Assembly: GCA_947504205.1 (NCBI GenBank)
Contig: CANNGL010000003.1
Location: 124,001-188,000, forward strand
Length of the DNA stretch: 64,000 nt
Direction of reading: 5' to 3'
From: an uncultured Litoreibacter sp.
GTDB lineage: Bacteria; Pseudomonadota; Alphaproteobacteria; Rhodobacterales; Rhodobacteraceae
The position numbers and the translations under genes were made by a program. The notes beneath the pieces were generated by a model. The model was not told the origin of the DNA and searched no databases. It saw nothing but the letters and a program-made list of their open reading frames with translations. Positions 29,417-40,178 of the stretch are shown in pieces. Within the stretch, counting starts at the first letter, position 1. The number at the start of each line of letters is the position of its first letter.

Positions 29417-32065
29417 GTCTTTCAGATCATATAAAAGCTGGAGAGCATCTTTTGGCGTCAAATCATCCGGGAAGATGCCTTCAAGCTTGTCCTCAACCGG
29501 TGACATGGCTGGCGTACCGCCTGACTGCACGGTACTTTTTGCAGAGAAGAGAGGTAGGTCGTCGATTAGGGCTGATGCGGACTTGTGCCCTTTACGATCT
29601 TCATCCTCTAGCTGGCCCAAGATAACCCTTGCGCGTTCGACCACTGCGGCAGGTAGGCCTGCTAGTTTGGCAACCTGTACGCCGTAGGACCGATCAGCTG
29701 CACCGTTACGCACTTCATGCAAGAAGATTACGTCACCTTCCCACTCCTTAACCGACACAGTTGCGTTGCTTAGCCCGTCTAGTCTTTCGCCAAGTGCGGT
29801 GAGCTCGTGGTAATGCGTCGCAAATAGGGCTCGGCACCGGTTTACTCCGTGTAGGTTTTCGACAACCGCCCAAGCGATCGACAATCCGTCGTATGTTGCC
29901 GTGCCACGCCCGATTTCATCCAAAATTACTAAGGCGCGATCGTCGGCTTGGTTGAGGATCGCCGCGGTCTCGACCATTTCGACCATGAATGTCGAACGAC
30001 CACGAGCAAGATCATCTGACGCACCCACGCGAGAGAAGAGTTGTGATATCAATCCGATGTGGGCTGAGCTTGCAGGGACAAAGGACCCAACCTGTGCCAG
30101 AAGCGCGATGATGGCATTTTGCCTGAGAAAGGTGGATTTACCGGCCATATTTGGACCAGTCAGCAATATGATTCTGGCGTCATTACCATCGGCCGTAAGG
30201 TTGCAGTCATTCGCAACGAACTCGCTGCCGTTCTGTGTTTTTAGCGCAGCTTCAACGACTGGATGCCGACCGTTTTCAATTGTCATTGTGCGAGATGTGT
30301 CGATGTGCGGGCGACACCAATTCTCTGCCACAGCAAGATCAGCCAAGGAAGTGACTACGTCGAGCTCAGCCAGCGCGTATGCGGTGAGATTAATCGTCTC
30401 AGAGCAAGCTATGATTTCTGAGCGAAGTTTGGAAAAAATCTCCTTTTCAAGAGAAAGTGCTGCGCCGCCTGCGTTTAATATTTTAGTCTCTAACTCGGCT
30501 AAATCCACGGTTGTAAACCTAACGGCGTTCGCTGTCGTTTGCCGATGGATGAATGTGTCGGATAGCGGCTCCGACAACATCTTTTGAGCATGCGTCGCTG
30601 GTGTCTCGATAAAGTACCCAAGGACGTTGTTGTGCTTGATCTTCAGCGCGGAGATTCCAGTTTTTGTTGCGAAATCTGACTGCATTGCTGCGATCACTTT
30701 ACGGCCGTCATCACGCAGCGCGCGATACTCATCTAAGTTTGGCGAGTAGCCGCTGGATATGTATCCGCCATCACGAGCCAAAAGAGGGGGTTCCGAAACG
30801 AGCGCATCATCCAGAAGAGCTTGAAGCGCTTGGTTGTGCTCTAGGTTTGTTGCGACTTCCGAAATTCGTTGGCCGCACTCTGTTTGGGTTCGAAGAATCT
30901 TGGCCAATGTCAGCGCTTGTGCAATGCCGTCTCGAATAGATGCCATGTCGCGCGGGCCGGCCCGATCAAGGATCAGCCTTGATAGAGCTCGATCAATATC
31001 AGGAACGCGTCGCAGTGTGCTGCGAAGCTCGTTTGCTAATTCCATCTTTCTGGTGAGCCAATCAACCGCATCAAGACGAAAGGTAAGTTCGTCGATATCT
31101 GTCGAGGGACCGGAGACCCTGTCGAACAGAAGGCGTGCCCCCCCGGGTGTCAGGGTCCGATCAATGGTTGCGATGAGCGACCCCGATTTATCACCCGACA
31201 ACGTTTTTGAGATTTCCAGATTTCTTCGTGTTGCCGCGTCAATTTGAACAATTCTGTCATGCCGCTCGATAACAGGTGGCCGAATATGCGGGAGCGCCTC
31301 TTTTTGGGTGATTGAAAGGTAATCAAGAATTGCGCCCATTGCAGAAATTTTTGCGCGCTCGAAGTGCCCAAAGGCATCCATTGAATCGATCTCAAAGTGG
31401 TGGCAAAGTCGCTTCTCCGCAGAAATAGAGTCAAAACTTGTGTTGGATAGGTTTGTCACAGTGGCGCCACTCGCGACCACTATTTCCTCGATTTCCTCCT
31501 TGCTTGCCTCGGACAACAGCACTTCTTTTGCGGCCAACCTGGCGAGCTCTGGCGACAACTGCTCCTGCGGACAGTCCACGACCCGAAATTCGCCTGTGGA
31601 AATATCAAACCACGCCAAGGCGCCACTTGAGCGCACCAATGCATAGGCGCATAGGAAATTGTTTTGCCGTGCATCAAGTAAGGTGTCTTCTGTGAGGGTG
31701 CCGGGTGTCACAAGCCGAACGACTTCTCGTCTGACAACAGATTTCGACCCACGCTTCTTGGCTTCGGAGGGATCTTCCATTTGCTCGCAGACTGCAACGC
31801 GGAAGCCCCTGCGGATTAGGGAAAGCAGATAGTTCTCGGCCGAATGAACGGGAACACCGCACATTGGTATGTCCTCGCCAAGATGCTTCCCACGCTTCGT
31901 TAGCGCGATATCGAGCGCTGCAGAGGCTTCAACCGCGTCCTGAAAAAAGAGCTCGTAAAAATCGCCCATACGATAAAACAACAAAGCATCCGGATAATCT
32001 GCCTTGATCTCCAGAAACTGCGCCATCATTGGCGTCACAGTGTTTTTTGGTGCGTTCAAAATCAC
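29399..32065 (-). CDS. mutS: DNA mismatch repair protein MutS
   Basis: Mismatch-recognition ATPase, 888 residues. The N-terminal mismatch-binding domain has the Phe-x-Glu motif in [11 protein letters not shown] (about 31-41). Walker [10 protein letters not shown] is at about 637-645, followed by VPASSAHIG and the conserved region around [11 protein letters not shown]. The GTG start at 32065 follows a G-rich stretch; the next in-frame ATGs lie at residues 13-14. Divergent from maeB (128 bp), convergent with grpE. Confidence 0.96.
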   Translation of the reverse strand: MILNAPKNTVTPMMAQFLEIKADYPDALLFYRMGDFYELFFQDAVEASAALDIALTKRGKHLGEDIPMCGVPVHSAENYLLSLIRRGFRVAVCEQMEDPSEAKKRGSKSVVRREVVRLVTPGTLTEDTLLDARQNNFLCAYALVRSSGALAWFDISTGEFRVVDCPQEQLSPELARLAAKEVLLSEASKEEIEEIVVASGATVTNLSNTSFDSISAEKRLCHHFEIDSMDAFGHFERAKISAMGAILDYLSITQKEALPHIRPPVIERHDRIVQIDAATRRNLEISKTLSGDKSGSLIATIDRTLTPGGARLLFDRVSGPSTDIDELTFRLDAVDWLTRKMELANELRSTLRRVPDIDRALSRLILDRAGPRDMASIRDGIAQALTLAKILRTQTECGQRISEVATNLEHNQALQALLDDALVSEPPLLARDGGYISSGYSPNLDEYRALRDDGRKVIAAMQSDFATKTGISALKIKHNNVLGYFIETPATHAQKMLSEPLSDTFIHRQTTANAVRFTTVDLAELETKILNAGGAALSLEKEIFSKLRSEIIACSETINLTAYALAELDVVTSLADLAVAENWCRPHIDTSRTMTIENGRHPVVEAALKTQNGSEFVANDCNLTADGNDARIILLTGPNMAGKSTFLRQNAIIALLAQVGSFVPASSAHIGLISQLFSRVGASDDLARGRSTFMVEMVETAAILNQADDRALVILDEIGRGTATYDGLSIAWAVVENLHGVNRCRALFATHYHELTALGERLDGLSNATVSVKEWEGDVIFLHEVRNGAADRSYGVQVAKLAGLPAAVVERARVILGQLEDEDRKGHKSASALIDDLPLFSAKSTVQSGGTPAMSPVEDKLEGIFPDDLTPKDALQLLYDLKDLARGR

Positions 32066-32193
32066 CCCCCGGCGAAGATTGTACCAATCCTACTTGGGTC
32101 GATGGCTCGGGAAAAGACGAAAGCTTCAAACAGTTGTCGGATTGGGGAAGGGCGGTTATTCAAAGGCCTCGGCCCAGCAACAAGAGTAAGTCC

Positions 32194-34452
32194 ATGCCAA
32201 AGAAGAACAATATTACGCGCGAAGAGGCACTGGCCTACCATCTTGAACCCAAACCGGGAAAAATTGAGATTTCAGCTTCAACACCAATGGCCACGCAGCG
32301 GGATCTTTCGCTTGCATATTCGCCAGGTGTTGCCGTGCCTGTCGAGGCAATTTCTGAATCGCCAGAAACGGCATATGACTACACGACAAAGGGGAACATG
32401 GTTGCGGTGATTTCTAATGGGACCGCTATCCTGGGCCTTGGAAATTTAGGCGCTTTGGCATCGAAACCTGTCATGGAGGGCAAGTCAGTTCTGTTCAAGC
32501 GGTTCGCCGATGTGAATTCCATTGATATTGAGCTGGACACGGAAGACCCGGACGAATTCATCAACGCTGTTCGGTTGATGGGTCCGTCTTTTGGCGGCAT
32601 CAATCTGGAAGATATCAAGGCGCCCGAATGCTTTATCATTGAGCAGCGCTTGCGCGAAGAAATGAATATCCCGGTCTTCCACGACGACCAGCATGGTACG
32701 GCGGTGATCTGTGCGGCTGGCCTGATCAACGCACTTCATCTTACCGGCAAAAAAATAGGCGACTGCAAGATTGTGCTGAATGGCGCTGGGGCGGCGGGTA
32801 TCGCCTGCATCGAGCTTATCAAGGCAATGGGCGCCAAACATGACAATTGCATCGTATGCGACACGAAAGGCGTCATCTTTCAGGGTCGCACCGAGGGGAT
32901 GAACCAGTGGAAGTCTGCGCACGCTGCTAAAACGAAGGATCGTACTCTTGAAGAAGCAATGAATGGTGCAGACGTATTTCTAGGGGTTTCTGCCAAGGGC
33001 GCTGTGACCCAGAAGATGGTGTCTTCGATGGCCAACGATCCTGTTATTTTCGCGATGGCTAACCCCGATCCAGAGATCACGCCAGAAGACGCGCATGAGG
33101 TACGGCCGGACGCGATCGTAGCGACGGGGCGTTCGGACTATCCGAACCAGATCAACAACGTGCTTTGCTTTCCCTATCTGTTTCGTGGGGCCCTAGATAT
33201 TCGGGCGCGCACGATCAATGATGCTATGAAAATTGCCTGCGCTGAAGCGCTTGCAAGGCTCGCGCGTGAAGACGTGCCGGATGAGGTCGGAATTGCGTAT
33301 CGTCGCAAACTGTCATTTGGACGCGATTATATTATTCCGACACCATTCGATCCGCGCCTGATTCACACGGTTCCGCCAGCTGTCGCTCAGGCCGGAATCG
33401 ATACAGCGGTTGCCAGAAAGCCCATCGTGGACTTCGAGCAATATGAGCGAAATCTAAAGGCACGGATGGATCCGACAGCATCCATGCTCGATGGTCTGCA
33501 TAATCGTGCAAGATCTTCTCAATCGCGCATGATATTTGCAGAAGGAGACGATGTTCGTGTGTTGAAGGCCGCAGTAGCTTATCAGCGCGCTGGGCTTGGT
33601 CAGGCTTTGGTTGTGGGTCGCGAAGACGACGTGCTCCAGAAGTTGGAAAGCGTCGGACTGCCGGATGCAATTAACGATCTGAACATCGTAAATGCGGCTA
33701 ACTCCGAGAGCTTTCAGACTTATAAAGAGTTTCTATATGCGCGTCTGCAGCGTAAGGGATATGACGAACAAGATGTGCACCGGTTAGCGGCGCGGGACCG
33801 ACATGTATTTTCGGCACTGATGCTCGCGCATGGTCATGGAGATGGCCTTATCACCGGTGCAACAAGAAAGTCAGCACATGTCCTTAGTTTGCTGAACCAT
33901 GTCTTGGACGTTTCGGAGACTGATAAAGTGGTTGGTGTGACAGCGTTGCTGCGCCAAGGGCGCATCCTGTTGATTGCTGATACGCTTGTTCATGAGTGGC
34001 CGGATGAGGAAGATCTTGCTGATATCGCCGAACGGGCGGCTGGTGTTGCGCGAACCTTGGGTCTGGAGCCGAGAGTTGCTTTTGTTAGCTTCTCGACCTT
34101 CGGCTACCCAATTAGTGAACGTGCCCAGAAGATGCACTTGGCTCCCAAGGTTTTGGACAATAGAGGTGTCAGTTTCGAATATGATGGTGAGATGAACGTC
34201 GATGTTGCGTTGAACATGGATGTTATGGCGCAGTATCCGTTTTGTCGCCTTACCGGGCCAGCCAATATTTTGGTCGTGCCAGCACGACATTCAGCCTCAA
34301 TTTCAGTGAAGTTGATGCAAGAGATGGCAGATACGACAGTTATTGGTCCGATCTTGAGCGGCGTGGATCATCCGGTTCAACTATGCTCGACCACCTCCAC
34401 ATCCAACGACATTCTGAATATGGCGGTTATGGCTGCGTGCAAAGTAGGCTAA
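32194..34452 (+). CDS. maeB: NADP-dependent malic enzyme with phosphotransacetylase-like domain
   Basis: Oxidatively decarboxylates malate to pyruvate, making NADPH. 752 residues from the ATG at 32194 (MPKKNNITREEALAYH), chosen over a longer reading to 32029 because it matches the family start. Malic-enzyme half (about 1-430) with SPGVAVPVEAI, VFHDDQHGTA and NGAGAAGIA. The C-terminal half (about 435-752) resembles phosphotransacetylase and is usually regulatory, binding acetyl-CoA. Ends 6 bp before the convergent dnaJ. Confidence 0.95.
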   Translation: MPKKNNITREEALAYHLEPKPGKIEISASTPMATQRDLSLAYSPGVAVPVEAISESPETAYDYTTKGNMVAVISNGTAILGLGNLGALASKPVMEGKSVLFKRFADVNSIDIELDTEDPDEFINAVRLMGPSFGGINLEDIKAPECFIIEQRLREEMNIPVFHDDQHGTAVICAAGLINALHLTGKKIGDCKIVLNGAGAAGIACIELIKAMGAKHDNCIVCDTKGVIFQGRTEGMNQWKSAHAAKTKDRTLEEAMNGADVFLGVSAKGAVTQKMVSSMANDPVIFAMANPDPEITPEDAHEVRPDAIVATGRSDYPNQINNVLCFPYLFRGALDIRARTINDAMKIACAEALARLAREDVPDEVGIAYRRKLSFGRDYIIPTPFDPRLIHTVPPAVAQAGIDTAVARKPIVDFEQYERNLKARMDPTASMLDGLHNRARSSQSRMIFAEGDDVRVLKAAVAYQRAGLGQALVVGREDDVLQKLESVGLPDAINDLNIVNAANSESFQTYKEFLYARLQRKGYDEQDVHRLAARDRHVFSALMLAHGHGDGLITGATRKSAHVLSLLNHVLDVSETDKVVGVTALLRQGRILLIADTLVHEWPDEEDLADIAERAAGVARTLGLEPRVAFVSFSTFGYPISERAQKMHLAPKVLDNRGVSFEYDGEMNVDVALNMDVMAQYPFCRLTGPANILVVPARHSASISVKLMQEMADTTVIGPILSGVDHPVQLCSTTSTSNDILNMAVMAACKVG

Positions 34453-34458
34453 CGCCTC

Positions 34459-35598
34459 TTAGCTTTTCATCCCGTCCCAAAAACCTTTGACCTTGGCAAA
34501 GAAGCTGGACAGATGAGGGTTGTTTTCTTCGCTGAGTTTTTCGAACTCAGCAAGAAGCTCTTTCTGACGAGATGTTAAGTTCACCGGTGTTTCGACGGCC
34601 AATTCGATGAACATATCGCCAGAACTACCTCCGCGCAGTGCGGGCATGCCTTTGTTTTTGAGACGCATCTGACGACCTGATTGGCTGCCAGAAGGAACCT
34701 TTACGCGGCTTCGCCCGCCGTCAATTGTTGGCACTTCGACGTCACCACCAATTGCGGCAGTCGTCATAGCCACCGGCACGCGACAATAGAGGTCGATACC
34801 ATCGCGCTGAAACAGCTCGTGCTGAGCGACTTCAATAAAAATGTAGAGATCGCCAGACGGGCCGCCGCGCATGCCGGCCTCACCTTCGCCAGCCAGTCGA
34901 ATACGGGTACCGGTCTCTACACCGGCCGGAATATTGACGTTGAGTGAACGTTCTTTTTCTTCGCGACCAGAGCCGCGACAGGTTTGGCAAGGATTCTTGA
35001 TGATTTGACCGATACCAGAACAAGTTGGGCAGGTGCGCTCAACCGTGAAGAAACCCTGTTGCGCGCGGACCTTACCCATTCCGGAACAAGTCGGGCAAGT
35101 CTGAGGTTCGGCACCGCCTTCGGCGCCACTGCCGTCACAAGAGTGACAGGCAACGGATGTGGGAACAGTGATCGCTTTCTGCAACCCAGAATATGCTTCT
35201 TCTAAAGTAACACGTAGATTATAGCGCAGGTCAGACCCGCGCGATGCACGTTGTCTTCCACCGCGCTGTCCACCGCCCATGAAGTCGCCGAAGAGATCTT
35301 CAAAGACGTCAGAGAATGCGCTGGCGTAGTCACCTTGCCCGGGCCCGCCGGGTCTACCGCCGCCCATGCCGCCTTCAAATGCCGCATGCCCGTAGCGGTC
35401 GTAGGCCGCTTTCTTGTCCGCGTCTTTCAGGACTTCGTAGGCTTCATTTGCCTCTTTGAACTGAGCTTCTGCATCTGGGTTGTCGGAATTACGGTCGGGA
35501 TGAAGTTCTTTCGCCTTTTGGCGATAGGCTTTTTTCAATTCGTCCGCAGATGCCCCTTTAGACACCCCGAGCACATCGTAGTAGTCGCGCTTTGCCAT
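34459..35598 (-). CDS. dnaJ: Chaperone protein DnaJ
   Basis: DnaK co-chaperone (type I Hsp40), 379 residues. J domain with HPD at 33-35, a Gly/Phe-rich linker (about 75-118), four zinc-binding repeats beginning at Cys151, Cys168, Cys190 and Cys204, and the C-terminal substrate-binding domains. Lies 80 bases downstream of dnaK, with a strong hairpin in between that may lower its expression relative to dnaK. Confidence 0.97.
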   Translation of the reverse strand: MAKRDYYDVLGVSKGASADELKKAYRQKAKELHPDRNSDNPDAEAQFKEANEAYEVLKDADKKAAYDRYGHAAFEGGMGGGRPGGPGQGDYASAFSDVFEDLFGDFMGGGQRGGRQRASRGSDLRYNLRVTLEEAYSGLQKAITVPTSVACHSCDGSGAEGGAEPQTCPTCSGMGKVRAQQGFFTVERTCPTCSGIGQIIKNPCQTCRGSGREEKERSLNVNIPAGVETGTRIRLAGEGEAGMRGGPSGDLYIFIEVAQHELFQRDGIDLYCRVPVAMTTAAIGGDVEVPTIDGGRSRVKVPSGSQSGRQMRLKNKGMPALRGGSSGDMFIELAVETPVNLTSRQKELLAEFEKLSEENNPHLSSFFAKVKGFWDGMKS

Positions 35599-35625
35599 GT
35601 CTTAGATGCCCTTTCCTGAAATGGC

Positions 35626-35658
35626 CAAGACCGGCCAGATTGTTTTAGGCCGGTCTTG
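35626..35658 (-). promoter_or_regulatory. Hairpin between dnaK and dnaJ
   Basis: Perfect 11-bp inverted repeat (35626-35636 with 35648-35658; CAAGACCGGCC / GGCCGGTCTTG), 11-base loop. In the transcribed direction no proper T-run follows, so it may be a leaky terminator or an mRNA-stabilising 3' end for dnaK. Confidence 0.65.
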
Positions 35659-35678
35659 CGTTTCAGGCTGCGTGAGAA

Positions 35679-37601
35679 TCACGCGCGTTTGTCGTCGTCG
35701 AGATCTTCGAAGTCTGCGTCCACGATGTCTTCGTCAACGCCACGTGGATTATCTTCGGGATTTTCCGATGGCTCGGCTTGCGCAGCTTCTTCCTGCTGAG
35801 ACTTGTATATTGCCTCACCAAGTTTCATCGCAGCATCAGTCAAGTTCTGGATACCACCTTTGATCTTGCCGGCGTCTTCTGTCTCCAGGGTCTCTTCCAG
35901 AGCTTTCATCGCAAGTTCGATCACTTCTACGGTGGATCCGTCGACTTTGTCGCCGTGGTCTTCGAGAGATTTCTTGGTGCCGTGGATCAGGCTTTCCGCT
36001 TGGTTTTTCGCTTCAACTAGCTCCTTGCGTTCAGCATCTGCCTCGGCGTTGGCTTCAGCATCTTTGACCATTTGGTCGATTTCGTCGTCGCTTAGACCGC
36101 CAGACGCTTGGATTGTGATCGCTTGTTCTTTTCCGGTACCTTTGTCTTTTGCGCCAACCGAAACGATACCGTTGGCGTCAATGTCAAAGGTTACTTCGAT
36201 TTGTGGAAGGCCGCGCGGTGCCGGTGGAATTTCTTCCAAGTTGAATTGGCCGAGCATTTTGTTGTCAGCAGCCATTTCGCGTTCACCCTGGAAAACCCGG
36301 ATCGTCACAGCGTTCTGGTTGTCTTCAGCGGTCGAGAAGATTTGCGATTTCTTCGTTGGGATCGTCGTGTTGCGATCAATCAAACGAGTGAAGACACCGC
36401 CCAGTGTTTCGATACCAAGAGAAAGTGGTGTTACGTCCAGAAGAACAACATCTTTGACATCGCCCTGCAGAACACCAGCTTGAACAGCGGCACCTGCAGC
36501 AACCACCTCATCAGGGTTCACGCCTTTGTTTGGCTCTTTGCCGAAGAACTTGGACACTTCTTCGATAACCTTTGGCATACGGGTCATACCGCCAACCAAA
36601 ACGACTTCGTCGATATCAGACGTTGAAAGGCCGGCGTCTTTCAGGGCGGCCTGACAAGGCTTGATCGATGCCTTGATGAGGTCATTTACCAAAGACTCCA
36701 GTTTGGCGCGTGTCAGCTTCATCACCATGTGAAGTGGCTGACCACCATTTGGGTCCATCGAGATAAACGGTTGGTTGATCTCTGTCTGTTGTGAAGAGGA
36801 CAGTTCGATCTTGGCCTTTTCAGCTGCCTCTTTGAGGCGCTGTAGTGCCATTTTGTCTTTTGTCAGATCGACGCCATTCTCTTTTTTGAATTCGTCAGCG
36901 AGGTAGCTGACGATGCGCATGTCGAAGTCTTCACCACCAAGGAACGTATCGCCATTGGTAGATTTGACTTCGAACAAGCCGTCGTCGATTTCAAGAATAG
37001 TGATATCGAAGGTACCACCACCAAGGTCGTATACCGCGATTGTCTTTGTCTCTTTTTTGTCGAGACCGTAGGCCAAAGCAGCAGCGGTCGGTTCGTTGAT
37101 GATCCGCAACACTTCAAGGCCTGCAATTTTGCCTGCATCTTTCGTAGCCTGACGCTGAGCGTCATTAAAGTACGCAGGAACGGTGATAACCGCCTGTGTT
37201 ACGTCTTCGCCCAGATAGCTCTCGGCGGTTTCTTTCATTTTTTGCAGAATGAAAGCGGAGATTTGAGCGGGGGAGTATTTCTCACCACCAGCTTCAACCC
37301 AAGCATCGCCATTGCCGCCATCGATAACCTCGAAAGGCATATTTTTCTTGTCCTTCGCGATATCAGCATCGTCAAAACGACGCCCAATCAAGCGTTTGAC
37401 TGCAAAAACGGTGTTGGAGGGGTTGGTGACAGCCTGACGTTTTGCGGCTTGGCCTACAAGCCTTTCGCTGTCTGTAAAGGCAACGATCGAAGGTGTTGTG
37501 CGTGCACCTTCGGCGTTTTCAATGACCCGCGGTTGTGAGCCGTCCATGATGGCAACACAGGAGTTGGTTGTTCCAAGGTCGATACCAATGACTTTGGCCA
37601 T
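35679..37601 (-). CDS. dnaK: Molecular chaperone DnaK
   Basis: Hsp70 chaperone, 640 residues. ATPase domain with [13 protein letters not shown] at 5-17, [14 protein letters not shown] near 196 and the [12 protein letters not shown] region near 339. Substrate domain from about 390, helical lid, and the acidic C-terminal [14 protein letters not shown] heat-shock-like promoter lies about 110-135 bases upstream, and the 5' leader of roughly 100 bases shows no CIRCE. Confidence 0.98.
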   Translation of the reverse strand: MAKVIGIDLGTTNSCVAIMDGSQPRVIENAEGARTTPSIVAFTDSERLVGQAAKRQAVTNPSNTVFAVKRLIGRRFDDADIAKDKKNMPFEVIDGGNGDAWVEAGGEKYSPAQISAFILQKMKETAESYLGEDVTQAVITVPAYFNDAQRQATKDAGKIAGLEVLRIINEPTAAALAYGLDKKETKTIAVYDLGGGTFDITILEIDDGLFEVKSTNGDTFLGGEDFDMRIVSYLADEFKKENGVDLTKDKMALQRLKEAAEKAKIELSSSQQTEINQPFISMDPNGGQPLHMVMKLTRAKLESLVNDLIKASIKPCQAALKDAGLSTSDIDEVVLVGGMTRMPKVIEEVSKFFGKEPNKGVNPDEVVAAGAAVQAGVLQGDVKDVVLLDVTPLSLGIETLGGVFTRLIDRNTTIPTKKSQIFSTAEDNQNAVTIRVFQGEREMAADNKMLGQFNLEEIPPAPRGLPQIEVTFDIDANGIVSVGAKDKGTGKEQAITIQASGGLSDDEIDQMVKDAEANAEADAERKELVEAKNQAESLIHGTKKSLEDHGDKVDGSTVEVIELAMKALEETLETEDAGKIKGGIQNLTDAAMKLGEAIYKSQQEEAAQAEPSENPEDNPRGVDEDIVDADFEDLDDDKRA

Positions 37602-37709
37602 AATTTCAGTCCTTTCTTACGGCGATTTAGCAGATGGCAAATCCGTTCCGGCCTTTGCCTCTATATCCCTTTTGACTGAGGGAGTTACCCCCATTGGATT
37701 TCGGACGCT

Positions 37710-37737
37710 ATATAGGGACGTCATATGGGCACTGCAA
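37710..37737 (-). promoter_or_regulatory. Probable heat-shock (RpoH-type) promoter of dnaK
   Basis: On the minus strand, TTGCAG (37732-37737), a 16-base spacer and CTATAT (37710-37715). It matches the hslV promoter candidate in both boxes and spacer length. RpoH dependence is inferred. Confidence 0.6.
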
Positions 37738-37771
37738 GGCGCAGGGGCCTAAGAAAGTTTGAGTTTGAGCC

Positions 37772-38431
37772 ATGAAATCAGCAAGAGACAGGAGCAGTAA
37801 TAGCTCTCGCGCCCCAGATGGGGCAAAGCCGACGGTCACGATACGTGGATTTGAGATATTCAAGGGGTATCTCGATAGTGCGGCGCAAAGTGAACTGGTT
37901 CAGGTTGTTCGCGGTGTGGCGCAGAAAGCGCCTTTATTTTCGCCAGTGACGCGGTTCGGCAAACCAATGTCCGTTCAAATGACGTCAGCGGGTCGGTTGG
38001 GTTGGTACTCTGACACGTCGGGATATAGCTATCGTGACCGACATCCAAGTGGCGCTCCGTGGCCAAACCTGCCAGAAGAGGTTTCCGAAATATGGACTGA
38101 TGTGACAGGTATTGATCGCACGCCAGATTGTTGTTTGATCAATTTCTATCGGGGAAACGCCCGGATGGGACTTCACCAAGATAAAGATGAAGGTGATTTC
38201 TCTTGGCCAGTCGTTTCGATATCACTGGGAGATGAAGCACTATTTCGTATGGGCGGCATCGAGCGCAGCGACAAAACCGAAAGCATATGGCTATCAAGTG
38301 GCGATATTGTCGTTCTGACTGGTGAGGCTCGGCTTGCATTTCACGGAGTAGACCGAATTAAGCAAGGCTCATCTCAACTACTAGCTCAGGGCGGAAGGCT
38401 CAATCTAACGCTTCGGATTGTCGATCTCTAG
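37772..38431 (+). CDS. alkB: AlkB-like 2-oxoglutarate/Fe(II)-dependent dioxygenase
   Basis: Repairs alkylated bases (1-methyladenine, 3-methylcytosine) by oxidative demethylation; 219 residues. Iron ligands His135 and Asp137 (GLHQDKDE) and His191 (LAFHGVDRI). Arginines in RLNLTLR (209-215) match the 2-oxoglutarate-binding motif. NFYRGNARMGLH is the conserved core. Its TAG shares CTAG with the stop of the convergent permease gene. Confidence 0.93.
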   Translation: MKSARDRSSNSSRAPDGAKPTVTIRGFEIFKGYLDSAAQSELVQVVRGVAQKAPLFSPVTRFGKPMSVQMTSAGRLGWYSDTSGYSYRDRHPSGAPWPNLPEEVSEIWTDVTGIDRTPDCCLINFYRGNARMGLHQDKDEGDFSWPVVSISLGDEALFRMGGIERSDKTESIWLSSGDIVVLTGEARLAFHGVDRIKQGSSQLLAQGGRLNLTLRIVDL

Positions 38432-39249
38432 CGACCCGCGCTCCAGCTCAAGGAGGCACGTTTGCGCGTGTAAAACTCGCCCATTAAGCCGACCATGAGA
38501 AGCGTTACCGTCACAATCATCGGATAGGAGACCGAACTGTAGTGGGGGTTATAATTGATGAATGCAAAACCTCGGGCTTGATCGATGATGTGGAACAAAG
38601 GGTTCCAGTCGAAGAATGCCAGGATGTAAGTTGGCATTGTGTTAGCGACGAACATCTTACCTGATGCAATCATATTTGCGCGGCTGTAAACGGTCGATGC
38701 AATCTGTGTGAACCCTGGATACCAAGGCTTCACAGCCAGAAAGACCATTCCGACCGCCACGCCTGAAATCCAGGCTAATAAGAACATTCCCACCGCCGGG
38801 ATAGGTTTGTCAATTTCGATCGGATGCCAAGCCACGTGAACGACAAATAAAATTACGGCCGCTGATAGTGTCTGAAGGTAAAGAGACGATAATGCAGCCG
38901 ACGAAATTGAGATAGCTGTGTTCATCGGCGCATGCTTCATCATTGGAGATGTGGGGCCTTCTGAACCTGTTATGGATCCCACTGTTTTAGTGTGGGTCAG
39001 GAACATGAATATTCCTGAAAGCAAGTACAGAATGAAATCGCCACGGATTGCGTTTCCGCGAAGTCCGAGAACTGAAAACATCAAATAGAAGGCGGCAACA
39101 AAAACAACTGTCTGAAAGATGTTTGCGGCCAAGCCAACGATTGCGTTGCGATGTGTCTTTCGAACCTGTCGCACCGTGTTGTGATAGATCAGCTCCGCAA
39201 GGCCCAAGGCGGACCTGAAGTGCGTTGTGCGTTGCTGTGTTTCGAACAT
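38428..39249 (-). CDS. ABC-2 type permease for polysaccharide export
   Basis: 273-residue inner-membrane protein with about six hydrophobic segments, resembling KpsM/Wzm-type permeases that export capsule or O-antigen through an ATP-driven channel. AELIYHNTVRQVRKTHRNAIVGL is a typical cytoplasmic amphipathic start, and FDWNPLFHIIDQARG near 216 is a conserved family segment. Its ATPase and outer-membrane partners are not in the window. It faces away from cysQ-kdsB, but the combination fits a Kdo-linked capsule system. Confidence 0.82.
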   Translation of the reverse strand: MFETQQRTTHFRSALGLAELIYHNTVRQVRKTHRNAIVGLAANIFQTVVFVAAFYLMFSVLGLRGNAIRGDFILYLLSGIFMFLTHTKTVGSITGSEGPTSPMMKHAPMNTAISISSAALSSLYLQTLSAAVILFVVHVAWHPIEIDKPIPAVGMFLLAWISGVAVGMVFLAVKPWYPGFTQIASTVYSRANMIASGKMFVANTMPTYILAFFDWNPLFHIIDQARGFAFINYNPHYSSVSYPMIVTVTLLMVGLMGEFYTRKRASLSWSAGR

Positions 39250-39380
39250 CTCGAAAGCCTAAGTCAAAACCCGTTTCACCGACCACGTGTTGGTTCTATC
39301 GCCACACTGCTTGCCGAACTGTTAGCGACGCAGCATAAGGGCAGACAGAAATTCGATCAATTGACCTACGGAACTGGCAC

Positions 39381-40178
39381 TTGGACTATAACAAACTAGC
39401 AACGATCTTTCGCAAGTTGGCCTTGGAAGCAGGCGCTCTGATTATGGAGATCTATGAGCGTGATGATTTAAACGTCCAAGCTAAATCAGACGATAGCCCT
39501 GTGACAGCTGCAGATTTGGCGGCTGACGCGCACATCTCAGCAGGACTGAGAGCCGCGTTTCCAGACGTCACTCTGATCACCGAAGAGCAGGCTGGCAGCC
39601 ATAGTATCAGCGCTACCGATTTTATTATCGTTGATCCGCTTGATGGGACCAAGGAGTTCATTCACCGGCGGGGCGAATTCACGGTCAACATAGCGTATGT
39701 TAAAGGCGGCGTCCCTGTTCGAGGTGTCGTTTATGCTCCAGCCAAAAACAGACTCTTTTTCACTGATGAACATGGGCAGTCTCATGAAGAAATCGGCCCA
39801 TTTGATCGCGAGGAAGTAGGCGAAATGCGCGCTATCTCTGTCTCTAAACCGGACAATCAGAAACTCGTTGTTGTTGCGTCCAAGTCACATAGGGACGAGG
39901 CAACAGACACTTACATTAACAAGTATAGTGTTGCGGACATGACTGGTGCGGGATCATCGCTCAAGTTTTGTCTCGTTGCGACTGGTGAAGCTGATTTTTA
40001 TCCGCGCTTGGGTCGGACGATGGAATGGGACACGGCTGCAGGCCAAGCCGTACTAAGCGGCGCTGGGGGGGTGGTCGTGCGGTTTGATGATCATGTACCG
40101 TTAGCATACGGGAAAAAAGGATACGAAAATCCGTTTTTTATTGCTTATGCGCCAGGCGTTGAGTTGGTAAAATCATGA
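39381..40178 (+). CDS. cysQ: 3'(2'),5'-bisphosphate nucleotidase CysQ
   Basis: Hydrolyses 3'-phosphoadenosine 5'-phosphate to AMP, the by-product of sulfate assimilation and sulfotransferases. 265 residues with an unusual TTG start (no closer ATG or GTG fits MDYNKLATIFRKLALEAG). Metal-binding ITEEQ near 66-70, DPLDGTKEF at 85-93 and EWDTAAGQAVL near 215 are the inositol-phosphatase-family motifs. Its ATGA overlap with kdsB couples the two. Since PAPS-using sulfotransferases lie 7 kb downstream, PAP removal is relevant here. Confidence 0.93.
   Translation: MDYNKLATIFRKLALEAGALIMEIYERDDLNVQAKSDDSPVTAADLAADAHISAGLRAAFPDVTLITEEQAGSHSISATDFIIVDPLDGTKEFIHRRGEFTVNIAYVKGGVPVRGVVYAPAKNRLFFTDEHGQSHEEIGPFDREEVGEMRAISVSKPDNQKLVVVASKSHRDEATDTYINKYSVADMTGAGSSLKFCLVATGEADFYPRLGRTMEWDTAAGQAVLSGAGGVVVRFDDHVPLAYGKKGYENPFFIAYAPGVELVKS

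Noticed and set aside
29901-30587. 228-residue plus-strand frame within mutS
   Set aside because: Shadow of mutS; no ribosome-binding site or domain.
35803-36483. 226-residue plus-strand frame within dnaK
   Set aside because: Ser-rich shadow translation of dnaK.
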